64,000 nt of DNA from assembly GCA_964619955.1 (NCBI GenBank), contig CAZUJF010000001.1, positions 304,841 through 368,840 of the forward strand. The letters are read 5' to 3'. This DNA is from JACQFK01 sp964619955 (GTDB lineage Bacteria > Planctomycetota > MHYJ01 > JACPRB01). Numbering within the stretch: the first letter of the stretch is position 1; every line of letters begins with the position of its first letter. Positions 33,881 through 42,395 of the stretch are shown one piece after another. Both the position numbers and the translations under genes were made by a program. The notes under the pieces are model-generated. The model was not told the origin of the DNA. It was given only the letters and a program-made list of their open reading frames with translations, and did not search any database.

Positions 33881-34878
33881 GACTCATCCGCGCCGCCCGC
33901 CGTGAAAAGACCGACTGCACCCCCGTCTGGTTCATGCGCCAGGCGGGGCGCTACATGCCGGAGTACCGCGCCCTTCGCGAGAAACATCTCATTCTGGAGA
34001 TCTGCAAGAGCGCGGAGCTCGCCGCGGAGGTCAGCCTCCAGCCTGTCCGACGCTATCCCGGGCTCGATGCCGCGATCATCTTCAGCGACATCCTCCTGAT
34101 CCTGGAGCCCATGGGCATCCGGGTGGAGTTCGTCAAAGGCGAGGGGCCATCGATCGACAATCCCGTCGCGAACGAGGCCGACGTCGCGGCGCTGAAGCCC
34201 GTGACGCCGGAACGGGACCTCAAACCCGTGCTGGACGCGATCCGCATCCTCAAGAAGGAGCTGAAGGTTCCGCTCATCGGATTCGCGGGCGCACCGTTCA
34301 CGCTCTCGAGCTACATGATCGAGGGCGGCCCCTCGAAGGATTACGCGAAAACGCGGGCCCTCATGCGGACGCCCGCCTGGCCGAAGCTCATGGAGAAGCT
34401 TTCCGACGCCGTGGCCGCGCATCTGAGGGCGCAGGAGGCGGCGGGGGCGGACATCGTCCAGCTCTTCGACAGCTGGGTCGGGAACCTGAGCCCGGCGGAA
34501 TACCGCGAATTCGTCCTGCCCTGGTCCCGCCGGATCCTCTCGTCGGTCCGCGGCCCCTCGATCCATTTCGGGACGAAGACGGGGCCCTTGCTGGAACTCA
34601 TCCGGGAGGCGGGCGGCGACGTCATCGGCGTCGACACGGTCACGCCGCTGGACGAAGCCCGGCGACGGCTGGGCGACAGCGCGGTCCAGGGCAACCTCGA
34701 CCCCGAGGCCCTGTACCTGCCGAAGGCGGAGCTGCTCCGCAAGGTGGACGAGGTGCTCGAACGGGCCGGCAAGAAGCCCGGGCACATCTTCAACCTGGGT
34801 CACGGCATCACGCCGAAGACGCCGATGGAGAGCCTGGACTGGGTGATCGACCACGTGCATCAACGGACCCGGAGCTGA
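33877..34878 (+). CDS. hemE: Uroporphyrinogen decarboxylase
   Basis: 333 residues from GTG 33877 (GTGA with the upstream stop); a longer frame back to 32560 is in a different frame from the upstream gene and is rejected. Hallmarks: TPVWFMRQAGRYMPEYRALR, VSLQPVRRYPGLDAAIIFSDIL, LIGFAGAPFTLSSYMIEGG, FDSWVGNLSP, and C-terminal FNLGHGITPKTP. Decarboxylates the four acetate side chains of uroporphyrinogen III to coproporphyrinogen III in the cytosol. It is followed 4 nt later by the protoporphyrinogen oxidase gene, so these two are a heme-synthesis pair, feeding the many cytochromes encoded nearby. Confidence 0.95.
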   Translation: MRLIRAARREKTDCTPVWFMRQAGRYMPEYRALREKHLILEICKSAELAAEVSLQPVRRYPGLDAAIIFSDILLILEPMGIRVEFVKGEGPSIDNPVANEADVAALKPVTPERDLKPVLDAIRILKKELKVPLIGFAGAPFTLSSYMIEGGPSKDYAKTRALMRTPAWPKLMEKLSDAVAAHLRAQEAAGADIVQLFDSWVGNLSPAEYREFVLPWSRRILSSVRGPSIHFGTKTGPLLELIREAGGDVIGVDTVTPLDEARRRLGDSAVQGNLDPEALYLPKAELLRKVDEVLERAGKKPGHIFNLGHGITPKTPMESLDWVIDHVHQRTRS

Positions 34879-34881
34879 CCC

Positions 34882-36165
34882 GTGAAACGCGTTCTGGTCG
34901 TGGGCGGCGGCATCGCGGGTCTCAGCTGCGCGTACGACCTGCATAAGGCGGGCTGGCCGGTCACGGTCGTCGAAAAGGAGCGTCTCGGCGGCGTGATCCG
35001 GACGGAGCGCCACGGGGAGCTGCTCGTCGAAGGCGGCCCGGATTCGTTCCTGACGATGAAGCCCTGGGCCAAGGAGCTCTGCGACGAGCTGGGCCTCTCC
35101 GACCGCCTGATCCCCACGTTATCCCGGAAGGTCCATCTGTGGACGGGGGGCCGGCTTCACGAAATGCCGGAGGGGATGTATCTCACGGTGCCCACGAAGT
35201 GGGGGCCGTTCATCTCCACGGGGATCCTGTCCCTGGCGGGCAAGCTGCGCATGGCGATGGACCTGGTCCTGCCGCGCGGGCCGGAGGTGGAGGACGAATC
35301 GATCGGATCCTTCATCCGGCGCCGCCTGGGGGAGGAAGCGCTGGTCAAACTCGCCGAGCCCATCATGGCGGGCATCCACGTCGCCTCCGCGGACGAGGTC
35401 TCGTTGAAATGCACGTTCCCGCGCTTCATGGACCTGGAGCGCGAGCACCGGAGTCTGATCAAGGCCTTTCGAAAGGCGCCGGCGCCGTCCGGGAACGTCA
35501 GCCCTTTCCTGTCGCTGCGCGGCGGGATGCAGGAGCTGGTGGCGCGCCTGGTGGAACGGCTGGGCGGCGTGACGTTCCTCGAGGGCCGCGAGGTGACGGC
35601 GCTCGCACGTTCGGGGGAGGGCTGGAAGGTCCGGCTCGGGGACGAAGAATTGGAAACGGACCGCGTCGTTCTGGCGCTGCCCGCGCCGGCCGCCCGCAAG
35701 CTGCTGCCGGAGCTCCCCGTCGTGCGCTACGTGTCCACGATGACGGTGTCGCTCGCCTATGCCGGCGCGACCCCGGAGGAGGGCACGGGCTTCGTCATTC
35801 CGCGGACGGAAAACCGCCGCATCCTGGCCTGCACCTGGTCCTCGAACAAATTCGAAGGCCGTGCGCCGGCGGACCGCTTTCTCGTGCGCGCCTTCATCAA
35901 GGGCGCCTGCGACGATCCCGCGGGGGTCGCCCATGCCGAGCTGAAGGAGCTGATGGGGATCCGGAGCGAGCCCGTGTTCAGCCGCGTCTTTCAATGGCCG
36001 GAGCGGAACCCGGTCTACGAAGTCGGGCACGAACGGCGCATCCGCGAGGCGGAGGCGCAGCTGCCGCCGGGGCTCTGGCTCTGCGGCAGCGGATTCCACG
36101 GGGCGGGGATCCCGGATTGCGTGAAGGACGGGCGCGCCGTCGCGAAGAAGATCCTCGCGGGCTGA
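34882..36165 (+). CDS. hemG: Protoporphyrinogen/coproporphyrinogen oxidase, HemY type
   Basis: 427 residues; GTG 34882 with GGAG about 7 nt upstream. FAD dinucleotide motif VLVVGGGIAGLSCAYDL at the N-terminus, then VVEKERLGGVIRTERHGELLVEGGPDSF, MAGIHVASADEVSLKCTFPRF, YVSTMTVSLAYAG, and C-terminal CGSGFHGAGIPDCVKDG. FAD-dependent oxidase of HemY/PPOX type; in a hemE-linked context it oxidises coproporphyrinogen III or protoporphyrinogen IX. Predicted to act at the membrane face, without a signal peptide. Its stop adjoins the convergent zinc-ribbon gene with no spacer. Confidence 0.92.
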   Translation: MKRVLVVGGGIAGLSCAYDLHKAGWPVTVVEKERLGGVIRTERHGELLVEGGPDSFLTMKPWAKELCDELGLSDRLIPTLSRKVHLWTGGRLHEMPEGMYLTVPTKWGPFISTGILSLAGKLRMAMDLVLPRGPEVEDESIGSFIRRRLGEEALVKLAEPIMAGIHVASADEVSLKCTFPRFMDLEREHRSLIKAFRKAPAPSGNVSPFLSLRGGMQELVARLVERLGGVTFLEGREVTALARSGEGWKVRLGDEELETDRVVLALPAPAARKLLPELPVVRYVSTMTVSLAYAGATPEEGTGFVIPRTENRRILACTWSSNKFEGRAPADRFLVRAFIKGACDDPAGVAHAELKELMGIRSEPVFSRVFQWPERNPVYEVGHERRIREAEAQLPPGLWLCGSGFHGAGIPDCVKDGRAVAKKILAG

Positions 36166-36354
36166 TCAGGCCAGCGGCGGCAGCTTCTTGGTCTCGTTGT
36201 TGTCCTCCTCCGGCTCCGTGATTTCCGTGTGGCTGAGGAGGGGCTGGGGCGGGAGCAGGACGCGCATGCATTTCGGACAGCGGACATGTTTGCCCAGAAG
36301 CTCGTCGCCGACCGTCAGCTTCTGACCGCAGGGGCAGTAGAACTTGACCGACAT
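36166..36354 (-). CDS. Small zinc-ribbon protein
   Basis: 62 residues from ATG 36354. Two Cys pairs: FYCPCGQKL and VRCPKCMRV, typical of the tiny zinc-ribbon proteins of planctomycetes. The tail is acidic (TEPEEDNNET). TATAAT (revcomp of 36364-36369) is 9 nt before the ATG, so it may be a leaderless message, or it may be co-transcribed with the radical SAM gene that ends 11 nt upstream. Function unknown. Confidence 0.65.
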   Translation of the reverse strand: MSVKFYCPCGQKLTVGDELLGKHVRCPKCMRVLLPPQPLLSHTEITEPEEDNNETKKLPPLA

Positions 36355-36364
36355 GTCTCTGCCA

Positions 36365-37408
36365 TTATACGCCTCGAGCCACAACGTCGGGGGCCCAGCG
36401 GCCGGGGATTTCCGTGGCGCAGGAAGGGCACGACGCGCCCCGCAGGAATGAGTTCACGACTCCGAATCCATTCCGCTGGATGACCCGAGCTCCGCAGCCA
36501 TGGCAGTACGTGTGCTCCAGAGGGTGTCCCGGCACGTTTCCGAGGTAGACGTACTTCAGGCCCTCCTCGCGGCCGATCTCCGCGAAGCGCTCCAGCGTCC
36601 GCAGCGGCGTGGACGGCAGATGGGACAGATCGAGATAGGGATGGAAGCGGGTCACGTGCCACGGGGTCATCGGCCCCAGATGTTCGGCGATCCAGGAGGC
36701 CAGTCCGCGCGCGGTCGCCTCGTCGTCGTTGATCGTGGGAGTGACGTTGGTGACGCACTCCACATGCATCCCGTAGGTCTTCGCCGCCAGCTCGGTCATT
36801 TCGAAGGCCGGATCGCAGCGTGCGAGGCCGGTGACCCGCTTGTAGGTGCTCCTCGAAAAGCCCTTCAAATCCACCCGCCAGGCCGTGAGGTGGGGCCCGA
36901 TCAACTCCATCTGCTCCGGCGTGGCGTAGCCGTTGGTCATGTAGGCGCTGTAGAGCCCCGCTTTCCCGGCGGCCACCATGGCTTCCAGCGTGTGTTCCAG
37001 CCAGATCGTCGGATCGTTGTAGGTCCAGCCGATGCCCTGGCAGCCGCGTTCCACGGCGAGCGCCACGCTTTCGACGGGGTCGAGACGCTGCAGGTTGCCG
37101 TCGTCCGGGGCGTCGTGGGAGATCTCCCAGTTCTGGCAGCCGGGGCAGCGGAAGTTGCAGCCGCGCGTGCCCATCGAGAGGATGCGGGAGCCCGGCTGGA
37201 GATGGTAGAGGGGCTTCTTCTCCACGGGATCGACGGCCACGGAGGAGACCCGGCCGTAGAGCAGCGTGCGCAGGGTGCCGTCCTCGTTGATCCGCGTCCG
37301 GCAGGCCCCGCGCTCCCCCGGGGGGATGACGCAGCGGACCGCGCAGACGTTGCATTTCACGCGTCCGCCGGGAAGCCGCTCGTAGAGGAGGCTTTCTTTC
37401 AAGGCCAT
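36365..37408 (-). CDS. amrS: AmmeMemoRadiSam system radical SAM enzyme
   Basis: 347 residues. N-terminal Cys-rich region (VKCNVCAVRCVIPPGERGAC) and a radical SAM cluster CNFRCPGC (Cys84, 88, 91), GTRGCNF and QNWEISHD following. The middle contains QGIGWTYNDPTIWLE and a C-terminal zinc-ribbon-like CHGCG...SCPSC. This layout matches AmrS. The AmrS family usually accompanies AmmeMemo proteins (AmrA and Memo-like), but neither is in this window, so the substrate cannot be inferred. It lies upstream of the zinc-ribbon gene on the minus strand. Confidence 0.85.
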   Translation of the reverse strand: MALKESLLYERLPGGRVKCNVCAVRCVIPPGERGACRTRINEDGTLRTLLYGRVSSVAVDPVEKKPLYHLQPGSRILSMGTRGCNFRCPGCQNWEISHDAPDDGNLQRLDPVESVALAVERGCQGIGWTYNDPTIWLEHTLEAMVAAGKAGLYSAYMTNGYATPEQMELIGPHLTAWRVDLKGFSRSTYKRVTGLARCDPAFEMTELAAKTYGMHVECVTNVTPTINDDEATARGLASWIAEHLGPMTPWHVTRFHPYLDLSHLPSTPLRTLERFAEIGREEGLKYVYLGNVPGHPLEHTYCHGCGARVIQRNGFGVVNSFLRGASCPSCATEIPGRWAPDVVARGV

Positions 37409-37470
37409 GCTCTTCTAACGTTTTCGACGGGGGCTGGCATTCTGCCGAAAATCGGGCACAATCCCTCCAG

Positions 37471-37950
37471 ATGGAAGACACGGCGTTTCTGAACCGCGCC
37501 CAGGACGTGCTGGGGAACCAGAAGACGGAGACGGACTTCCTGCGCCTGGCCGCGTTGTACATGCACGGAACGCCGCAGCAGCGGGAGGTCATCCGGTCCT
37601 CGTGGAAGCAGGCCCACCGCTGGAAAGTCCCGAATTCGAGCGATTTTCCGCTGAAACAGGGCCTGCCCGCGGAGCAGCGGCTGATGGGCTCGCTCGTCTA
37701 CAAATCCATCGAGGACAACCGCGTGGACTCCCGCGACACGCTGGTCGGGCTTTGCGCCGACGAATATGCGGCGGGGAAGGCCGGGCTGGATTTCAACGCC
37801 ATGCTGGAGCAGGTCGCCAAGGTCTCCACCCCCGAATTCGCCGCCTTCCTCAGGACCTGGCCGCAGCGGAAACCCGAGGACCGGGCGCTGGCGGCCTTCG
37901 CGTTCACCGACAAGAGCACCTCCCGGCACGTCCGCCTGATCTTCGGATAG
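37471..37950 (+). CDS. Hypothetical protein, helical, upstream of the nuo operon
   Basis: 159 residues, no signal peptide, no membrane segment and no recognised domain; mainly helical with charged residues (LNRAQDVLGNQKTETDFLRLAALYM, FDFNAML-like region). CACAAT lies 8 nt before ATG 37471, a -10-like box, so the transcript may be leaderless. It is divergent from amrS and separated from nuoA by 116 bp that contain the candidate nuo promoter. Possibly lineage-specific. Confidence 0.55.
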   Translation: MEDTAFLNRAQDVLGNQKTETDFLRLAALYMHGTPQQREVIRSSWKQAHRWKVPNSSDFPLKQGLPAEQRLMGSLVYKSIEDNRVDSRDTLVGLCADEYAAGKAGLDFNAMLEQVAKVSTPEFAAFLRTWPQRKPEDRALAAFAFTDKSTSRHVRLIFG

Positions 37951-38012
37951 GAGACAGGTTCTCCCTTTCGGATACTCCCGAAACCCGCCCCAAACGGCTC
38001 CCGTCCGGTTGT

Positions 38013-38041
38013 TTGACTCCCGCTGTCCTTTGTGCTTAACT
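38013..38041 (+). promoter_or_regulatory. Candidate promoter of the nuo operon
   Basis: TTGACT (38013-38018), 17-nt spacer, TTAACT (38036-38041). The -35 matches the sigma-70 consensus at five of six and the -10 at four of six. nuoA starts 25 nt later, with GAGGG upstream of the ATG. It is the only good match in the 116-bp gap. Confidence 0.6.
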
Positions 38042-38066
38042 ACCGCGACTCCCGAGGGAAAACAGC

Positions 38067-38420
38067 ATGGACGCCTGGACCAACGTTGCGATCTACGCGA
38101 CGTTGCCTATTGCCCTCGTCGGGGTCCTGATCGGCCTCAACCACCTCATCGCCCCCCGGCGGCCCAAGGCGGAAAAGGACGACGCCTACGAGTGCGGCGT
38201 GCCCGTCCTGGCCGGCAGCCGGGAGCGCTTCAGCGTGCATTTCTACCTGGTCGCCATCCTCTTCATCCTCTTCGACATCGAAACGGTCTTCATGGTGCCG
38301 TACGCCGTGCTGTATCGAAAACTGGGGGTGGCGGGCCTGATCGAGATGGGTCTGTTCGTCGGGGTCCTGGTGTTCGGGCTTGCCTACCTCTGGAAACGCG
38401 GCGCGCTGGAGTGGGAATAG
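38067..38420 (+). CDS. nuoA: NADH-quinone oxidoreductase subunit A
   Basis: 117 residues with three membrane helices (IALVGVLIGLNHLIAP, VAILFILFDIETVFMVPYA, GLFVGVLVFGLAYLW) and the subunit motifs DDAYECGVPVL and RFSVHFYLVAILF. Part of the membrane arm junction of complex I. First gene of the nuoABCD(EF)GHIJKLMN operon; nuoB starts 5 nt after its stop. Confidence 0.95.
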   Translation: MDAWTNVAIYATLPIALVGVLIGLNHLIAPRRPKAEKDDAYECGVPVLAGSRERFSVHFYLVAILFILFDIETVFMVPYAVLYRKLGVAGLIEMGLFVGVLVFGLAYLWKRGALEWE

Positions 38421-38424
38421 ACGG

Positions 38425-38889
38425 ATGAATTCCGAGGGCGTCCTGACCACCACCGTGCAGAACGTGGCCAACTGGGGCCGCAAGAACTCCTTGTGGCCCA
38501 TGCCGTTCGGAACGGCCTGTTGCGCGATCGAGCTGATGGGGACCCTGTCCTCCCGTTACGACATGGCGCGTTTCGGCTCGGAGGTCATCCGTTTTTCGCC
38601 GCGCCAGGCGGACCTGATGATCGTGTCCGGGCGGATCTCGCTGAAGATGATGCCGGTGCTGCTCAAGATCTGGGAGCAGATGCCGGAGCCGAAATGGTGC
38701 ATCTCGATGGGGGCCTGCGCCTCCTGCGGGGGCATTTTCGACACCTACGCGATGATCCAGGGGGTCGACCGCTTCATCCCCGTGGACGTGTACATCCCCG
38801 GCTGTCCGCCTCGTCCCGAGAGCGTCATCGACGCGGTCATGGAGATCCAGAGGAAGATCGGCGTCCAGAAACCGGTGACCAAGAACTGA
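38425..38889 (+). CDS. nuoB: NADH-quinone oxidoreductase subunit B
   Basis: 154 residues; ATG 38425 agrees with family length and lies 5 nt after nuoA. Ligands for the N2 [4Fe-4S] cluster: FGTACCAIELMG (Cys32, Cys33), GACASCGG (Cys98) and PGCPPRPE (Cys127), with WCISMGACASC. Transfers electrons from the peripheral arm towards quinone. The terminal electron carrier of the peripheral arm of complex I. Confidence 0.96.
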   Translation: MNSEGVLTTTVQNVANWGRKNSLWPMPFGTACCAIELMGTLSSRYDMARFGSEVIRFSPRQADLMIVSGRISLKMMPVLLKIWEQMPEPKWCISMGACASCGGIFDTYAMIQGVDRFIPVDVYIPGCPPRPESVIDAVMEIQRKIGVQKPVTKN

Positions 38890-38893
38890 GCCC

Positions 38894-39376
38894 ATGGATC
38901 CTATCGAAGCGGTGCAGGCGAAGTTCCCCGGCGAGGTGCTGGGCGTGTCGGCGCACGCAGGGCAGCCGTTCGTCAACGTCAAGCGGGACCGCATCCTCGA
39001 GATCCTGACGCTGCTCCGCGACGAGCACGGGTTCGACGGGCTCACCGACCTCAGCGCCGTCGACTACCTGAACCAGGGCATGCCCGAGCGCTATTGCGTG
39101 GTCTACAACCTGTACTCCTATGCGGGGAACGTCCGCACGCGGGTGAAGGCCTTCGTGCCCGAGGCGGATCCGTCGATTCAAAGCGTCTCCTCCCTCTGGC
39201 GCGCGGCGCCCTGGGCGGAACGCGAGGTCTTCGATCTCTACGGCATCGCGTTCCAGGGGCATCCGGACCTCAAACGGATCCTGCTGCCGGAAGCCTACGA
39301 AGGCCATCCGTTGAGGAAGGACTACCCGCTCACCGGCAGGGGCGAGCGGATGAACTTCCCGAGGTATGTGCCGTGA
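38894..39376 (+). CDS. nuoC: NADH-quinone oxidoreductase subunit C
   Basis: 160 residues with typical motifs TDLSAVDYLN, LYSYAGNVRTRVKAFVPE, SSLWRAAPWAEREVFDLYGI, FQGHPDLKRILLPE and EGHPLRKDYPL. Peripheral-arm 30-kDa homologue, adjacent to the quinone site. It is separate from nuoD in this operon; the stop overlaps the nuoD GTG (GTGA). Confidence 0.95.
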   Translation: MDPIEAVQAKFPGEVLGVSAHAGQPFVNVKRDRILEILTLLRDEHGFDGLTDLSAVDYLNQGMPERYCVVYNLYSYAGNVRTRVKAFVPEADPSIQSVSSLWRAAPWAEREVFDLYGIAFQGHPDLKRILLPEAYEGHPLRKDYPLTGRGERMNFPRYVP

Positions 39377-40614
39377 GCGAGGCGCCGCGCAAGGCCGTCA
39401 TGACGGTGGAGGAGGAGACCGAAGGCGATCTCGGCGCGCGCCGGATGGTCGTCAATTTCGGGCCGCAGCATCCCGCGACCCACGGCACGCTCCGGCACAT
39501 CATCGAACTCGACGGCGAGCGGGTGATGAAGCTGGAGGCCGAGATCGGCTATCTCCACTCGGGCTTCGAGAAGATCGCCGAATGCCGCACCTACAACCAG
39601 ACGGTCTGCGTGACGGACCGGATGAACTACCTCTCGCCGCTCTGCAACAACGTCGGCTTCGCCCTCGCCGTGGAAGAGCTGATGGGGCTGAAGGTCACCC
39701 CGCGCTGCGCGGCGATCCGCGTGGCGCTCTGCGAGCTCTCCCGCATCGCGGACCACGTCCTTTCCGTGGGGCTGCAGGCGATGGACCTCGGCGCCTTCAC
39801 GGTCATGCTCTGGACCTTCATCGAACGCGAGAAGCTCTACGACATCTTCGAGAACGTCACCGGGGCGCGGCTCACCACGAGCTACACGCGGGTCGGCGGG
39901 CTTCTGAGGGACGTCCCGCCCGACTTCGAGGAGCAGGTCCGGACCTTCATGGCCGGCTGCTCCAAGACGATCGACGAGATCGAGGAGGTCCTCAACCACA
40001 ACCGCATCTTCATCGACCGCACCAAGGGCGTCAGCCCGGTGCCGAAGGACGTCGCGATCAGCTTCGGCCTTTCCGGGCCGATCCTGCGGGCCTGCGGCGT
40101 TCCGTACGACGTCCGCCGCGCGCGCCCGTACCTCGGCTATGAGAACCTGCAGTTCGACGTCGTCACGGAGGAGTCCGGGGACTGCTGGGCGCGCTACCGG
40201 GTGCGCGTGCGGGAGATGCGCGAGTCGCTGAGGATCCTGGACCAGGTCCTCAAGACGATGCCCCAGGGGCCCATCTACGTGGACGATCCGCGGGTCGTCA
40301 TCCCCCCGAAAACGGCCCAGAACCACCCCTCGGGCGGGATGGAGGGGCTCATTTTCCACTTCAAGAACTACATGTTCGGCCACGGGGTCTGCCCGCCGAA
40401 GGGCGAGGTGTATTCCTGCACGGAGGCGCCGAACGGGGAACTGGGGTTCTACCTGGTGAGCGACGGGACGCAGCGGCCGTACCGCTGGCGCGTCCGTCCG
40501 CCGTCCTTCTACAACTACCAGGCGATCCCGTATTACACGGAAAAGGGCCTGCTCAGCGACGTGGTCGCGGTGCTCTCCAGCCTCAACATCATCGCGGGGG
40601 AGCTCGACCGGTGA
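39373..40614 (+). CDS. nuoD: NADH-quinone oxidoreductase subunit D
   Basis: 413 residues from GTG 39373 (GTGA with the nuoC stop). Motifs: NFGPQHPATHGTLRHIIELDGE, LEAEIGYLHSGFEKIAEC, DRMNYLSPLCNN and C-terminal VVAVLSSLNIIAGELDR. It builds part of the quinone-binding pocket with NuoB. An unusual N-terminus (EAPRKAVMTVEEETEGDL) precedes the conserved domain. Followed without spacer by nuoEF (GTGA). Confidence 0.95.
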   Translation: MSEAPRKAVMTVEEETEGDLGARRMVVNFGPQHPATHGTLRHIIELDGERVMKLEAEIGYLHSGFEKIAECRTYNQTVCVTDRMNYLSPLCNNVGFALAVEELMGLKVTPRCAAIRVALCELSRIADHVLSVGLQAMDLGAFTVMLWTFIEREKLYDIFENVTGARLTTSYTRVGGLLRDVPPDFEEQVRTFMAGCSKTIDEIEEVLNHNRIFIDRTKGVSPVPKDVAISFGLSGPILRACGVPYDVRRARPYLGYENLQFDVVTEESGDCWARYRVRVREMRESLRILDQVLKTMPQGPIYVDDPRVVIPPKTAQNHPSGGMEGLIFHFKNYMFGHGVCPPKGEVYSCTEAPNGELGFYLVSDGTQRPYRWRVRPPSFYNYQAIPYYTEKGLLSDVVAVLSSLNIIAGELDR

Positions 40615-42395
40615 GCCGCAGCTTCAGCCCCGCCGTCCTGGAGGAACTGGAGTTCATCTGCGCGCGCTACCCGAAGCGCGAAGCCGCGCTGCTGCCCGCC
40701 CTCCGGCTGCTGGAGCGCGAATTCGGAAGCGTGGACGAGGAGGGCATGATCCACGTGGCGAAGCTGCTGGGGGTTTCGCCCGCGAAGGTCTTCGGGGTCT
40801 TCACGTTCTACACGCACTACCGGCGCCCGGACGACAAGAAGTTCGTCGTCGAGGTCTGCTCCACGGTGCCCTGCGCGCTGCGCGGAAGCGAAAAGGTCCA
40901 CGACCACCTGTGCTCGCGGCTGAAGCCCGGCGACCCGGTCACGATCAAGAAGGTCGAGTGTCTCGCGAGCTGCGACACGGCGCCCTGCCTGCAGATCAAC
41001 GGCGACTTCGTGGATCACGTGACGCCGGAGATGTGCGACGACCTGCTGACGGCGATGCGCGCCGACCGCTGGACGCCGCCGACCCCGCGCTACCGCGTGC
41101 CCAAGACCCGCTACGAGCCCGTGCTGCTGAAGCACGTCCTCGAGAACGGCAGCGAGACGCTCCTGCACTACTCGGCGCGCGGCGGCTACGAGACCTGGCG
41201 GAAGATCGAGGAGACGAAGCGTCCGCCGGAGGAGATCGTCGAGGAGATCTTCAAGAGCGGGCTGCGGGGCCGCGGCGGCGCGGGTTTCCCGACGGGCCAG
41301 AAGTGGAAGTTCCTCGCGAAGAACGACAAGCCGCGCTACCTGGTGGTCAATGCGGACGAGTCGGAGCCCGGCACGTTCAAGGACAAGATGCTGATCGAAC
41401 GGGATCCGCACGCGCTCATCGAGGGCGTGCTGATCGCCGGCTACGCGATCCGCGCGAAATGCGCGTACATCTACATCCGCGGCGAGATGGTGCTCGGGGC
41501 GAAGGTGCTGCAGAAGGCCGTCGTCGAGGCGGAGGCCGCCGGCATCACGAAGGGTTTCCAGATCACCGTGCACCGCGGCGCCGGGGCCTACATCTGCGGC
41601 GAGGAGACGGGCCTGCTGTCGTCCCTGGAGGGGAACCGCGGGTACCCGAAGATCAAGCCGCCGTTCCCGGCGGTGGAGGGCCTCTTCCGCTGTCCCACGA
41701 TCGTCAACAACGTCGAGACGCTGGCGAGCGTGCCGCTGATCCTGAAGAACGGCGTGGACTGGTTCCGCAAGATGGGCACCGAGAAGAGCCCCGGCATGAA
41801 GATCTTCTCGGTCTGCGGCCACGTGGAGCGGCCCGGCAACTACGAGCTCCCCCTCGGCGTGCCGCTGAAGGAGATCATCTACGACCTGGCCGGCGGGATC
41901 CGCGACGGCCGCACGCTCAAGGCGGTCATCCCCGGGGGGTTGTCCGCGCCGGTGCTGACCGCGCAGGAGGTCCTGGCCGAGCCGAATCTCCGGATGGACT
42001 TCGATTCGCTGGCCGCGGCGAAGACGATGCTCGGCTCCGGCGGCATCATCGTCATCGACGACCAGACCTGCATGGTCGACCTGCTCTGGAACACCCTGCG
42101 TTTCTACCACCACGAATCCTGCGGCCAGTGCACGCCCTGCCGCGAAGGCACGGGCTGGCTCGAGAAGCTCGCGGCGAAGATGGAGCGGGGCGGGGGGCGC
42201 GAGAACGAGGCCGCGCGCATCGACGAGGTCGCCGCCGGCATGCTCGGGCGGACGATCTGCGTCCTCGCCGACGCGGCGGCCATGCCCGCGCGCAGCTTCG
42301 TCCAGAAGTTCCGCCACGAGTTCGAGGCCCACACGAACGGGAAGGGCTGTCCGCTGAAGCACGGGCGCGGGAAAGAGCTGGTGGCGCATGGCTAA
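40611..42395 (+). CDS. nuoEF: NADH-quinone oxidoreductase subunits E and F fused
   Basis: 594 residues, GTG 40611 overlapping the nuoD stop. Residues about 1-155 are NuoE, thioredoxin-like with the N1a [2Fe-2S] ligands (EVCSTVPC: Cys83, 88; VECLASC: Cys117, 121). After a linker, residues from about 165 are NuoF: FMN site SGLRGRGGAGFPTGQKW (217-232), RGAGAYICGEETGL, and N3 [4Fe-4S] ligands ESCGQCTPC (504, 507, 510) with Cys550 (TIC). Two subunits that are usually separate are one polypeptide here. It holds the NADH and FMN sites of complex I. Confidence 0.95.
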   Translation: MSRSFSPAVLEELEFICARYPKREAALLPALRLLEREFGSVDEEGMIHVAKLLGVSPAKVFGVFTFYTHYRRPDDKKFVVEVCSTVPCALRGSEKVHDHLCSRLKPGDPVTIKKVECLASCDTAPCLQINGDFVDHVTPEMCDDLLTAMRADRWTPPTPRYRVPKTRYEPVLLKHVLENGSETLLHYSARGGYETWRKIEETKRPPEEIVEEIFKSGLRGRGGAGFPTGQKWKFLAKNDKPRYLVVNADESEPGTFKDKMLIERDPHALIEGVLIAGYAIRAKCAYIYIRGEMVLGAKVLQKAVVEAEAAGITKGFQITVHRGAGAYICGEETGLLSSLEGNRGYPKIKPPFPAVEGLFRCPTIVNNVETLASVPLILKNGVDWFRKMGTEKSPGMKIFSVCGHVERPGNYELPLGVPLKEIIYDLAGGIRDGRTLKAVIPGGLSAPVLTAQEVLAEPNLRMDFDSLAAAKTMLGSGGIIVIDDQTCMVDLLWNTLRFYHHESCGQCTPCREGTGWLEKLAAKMERGGGRENEAARIDEVAAGMLGRTICVLADAAAMPARSFVQKFRHEFEAHTNGKGCPLKHGRGKELVAHG

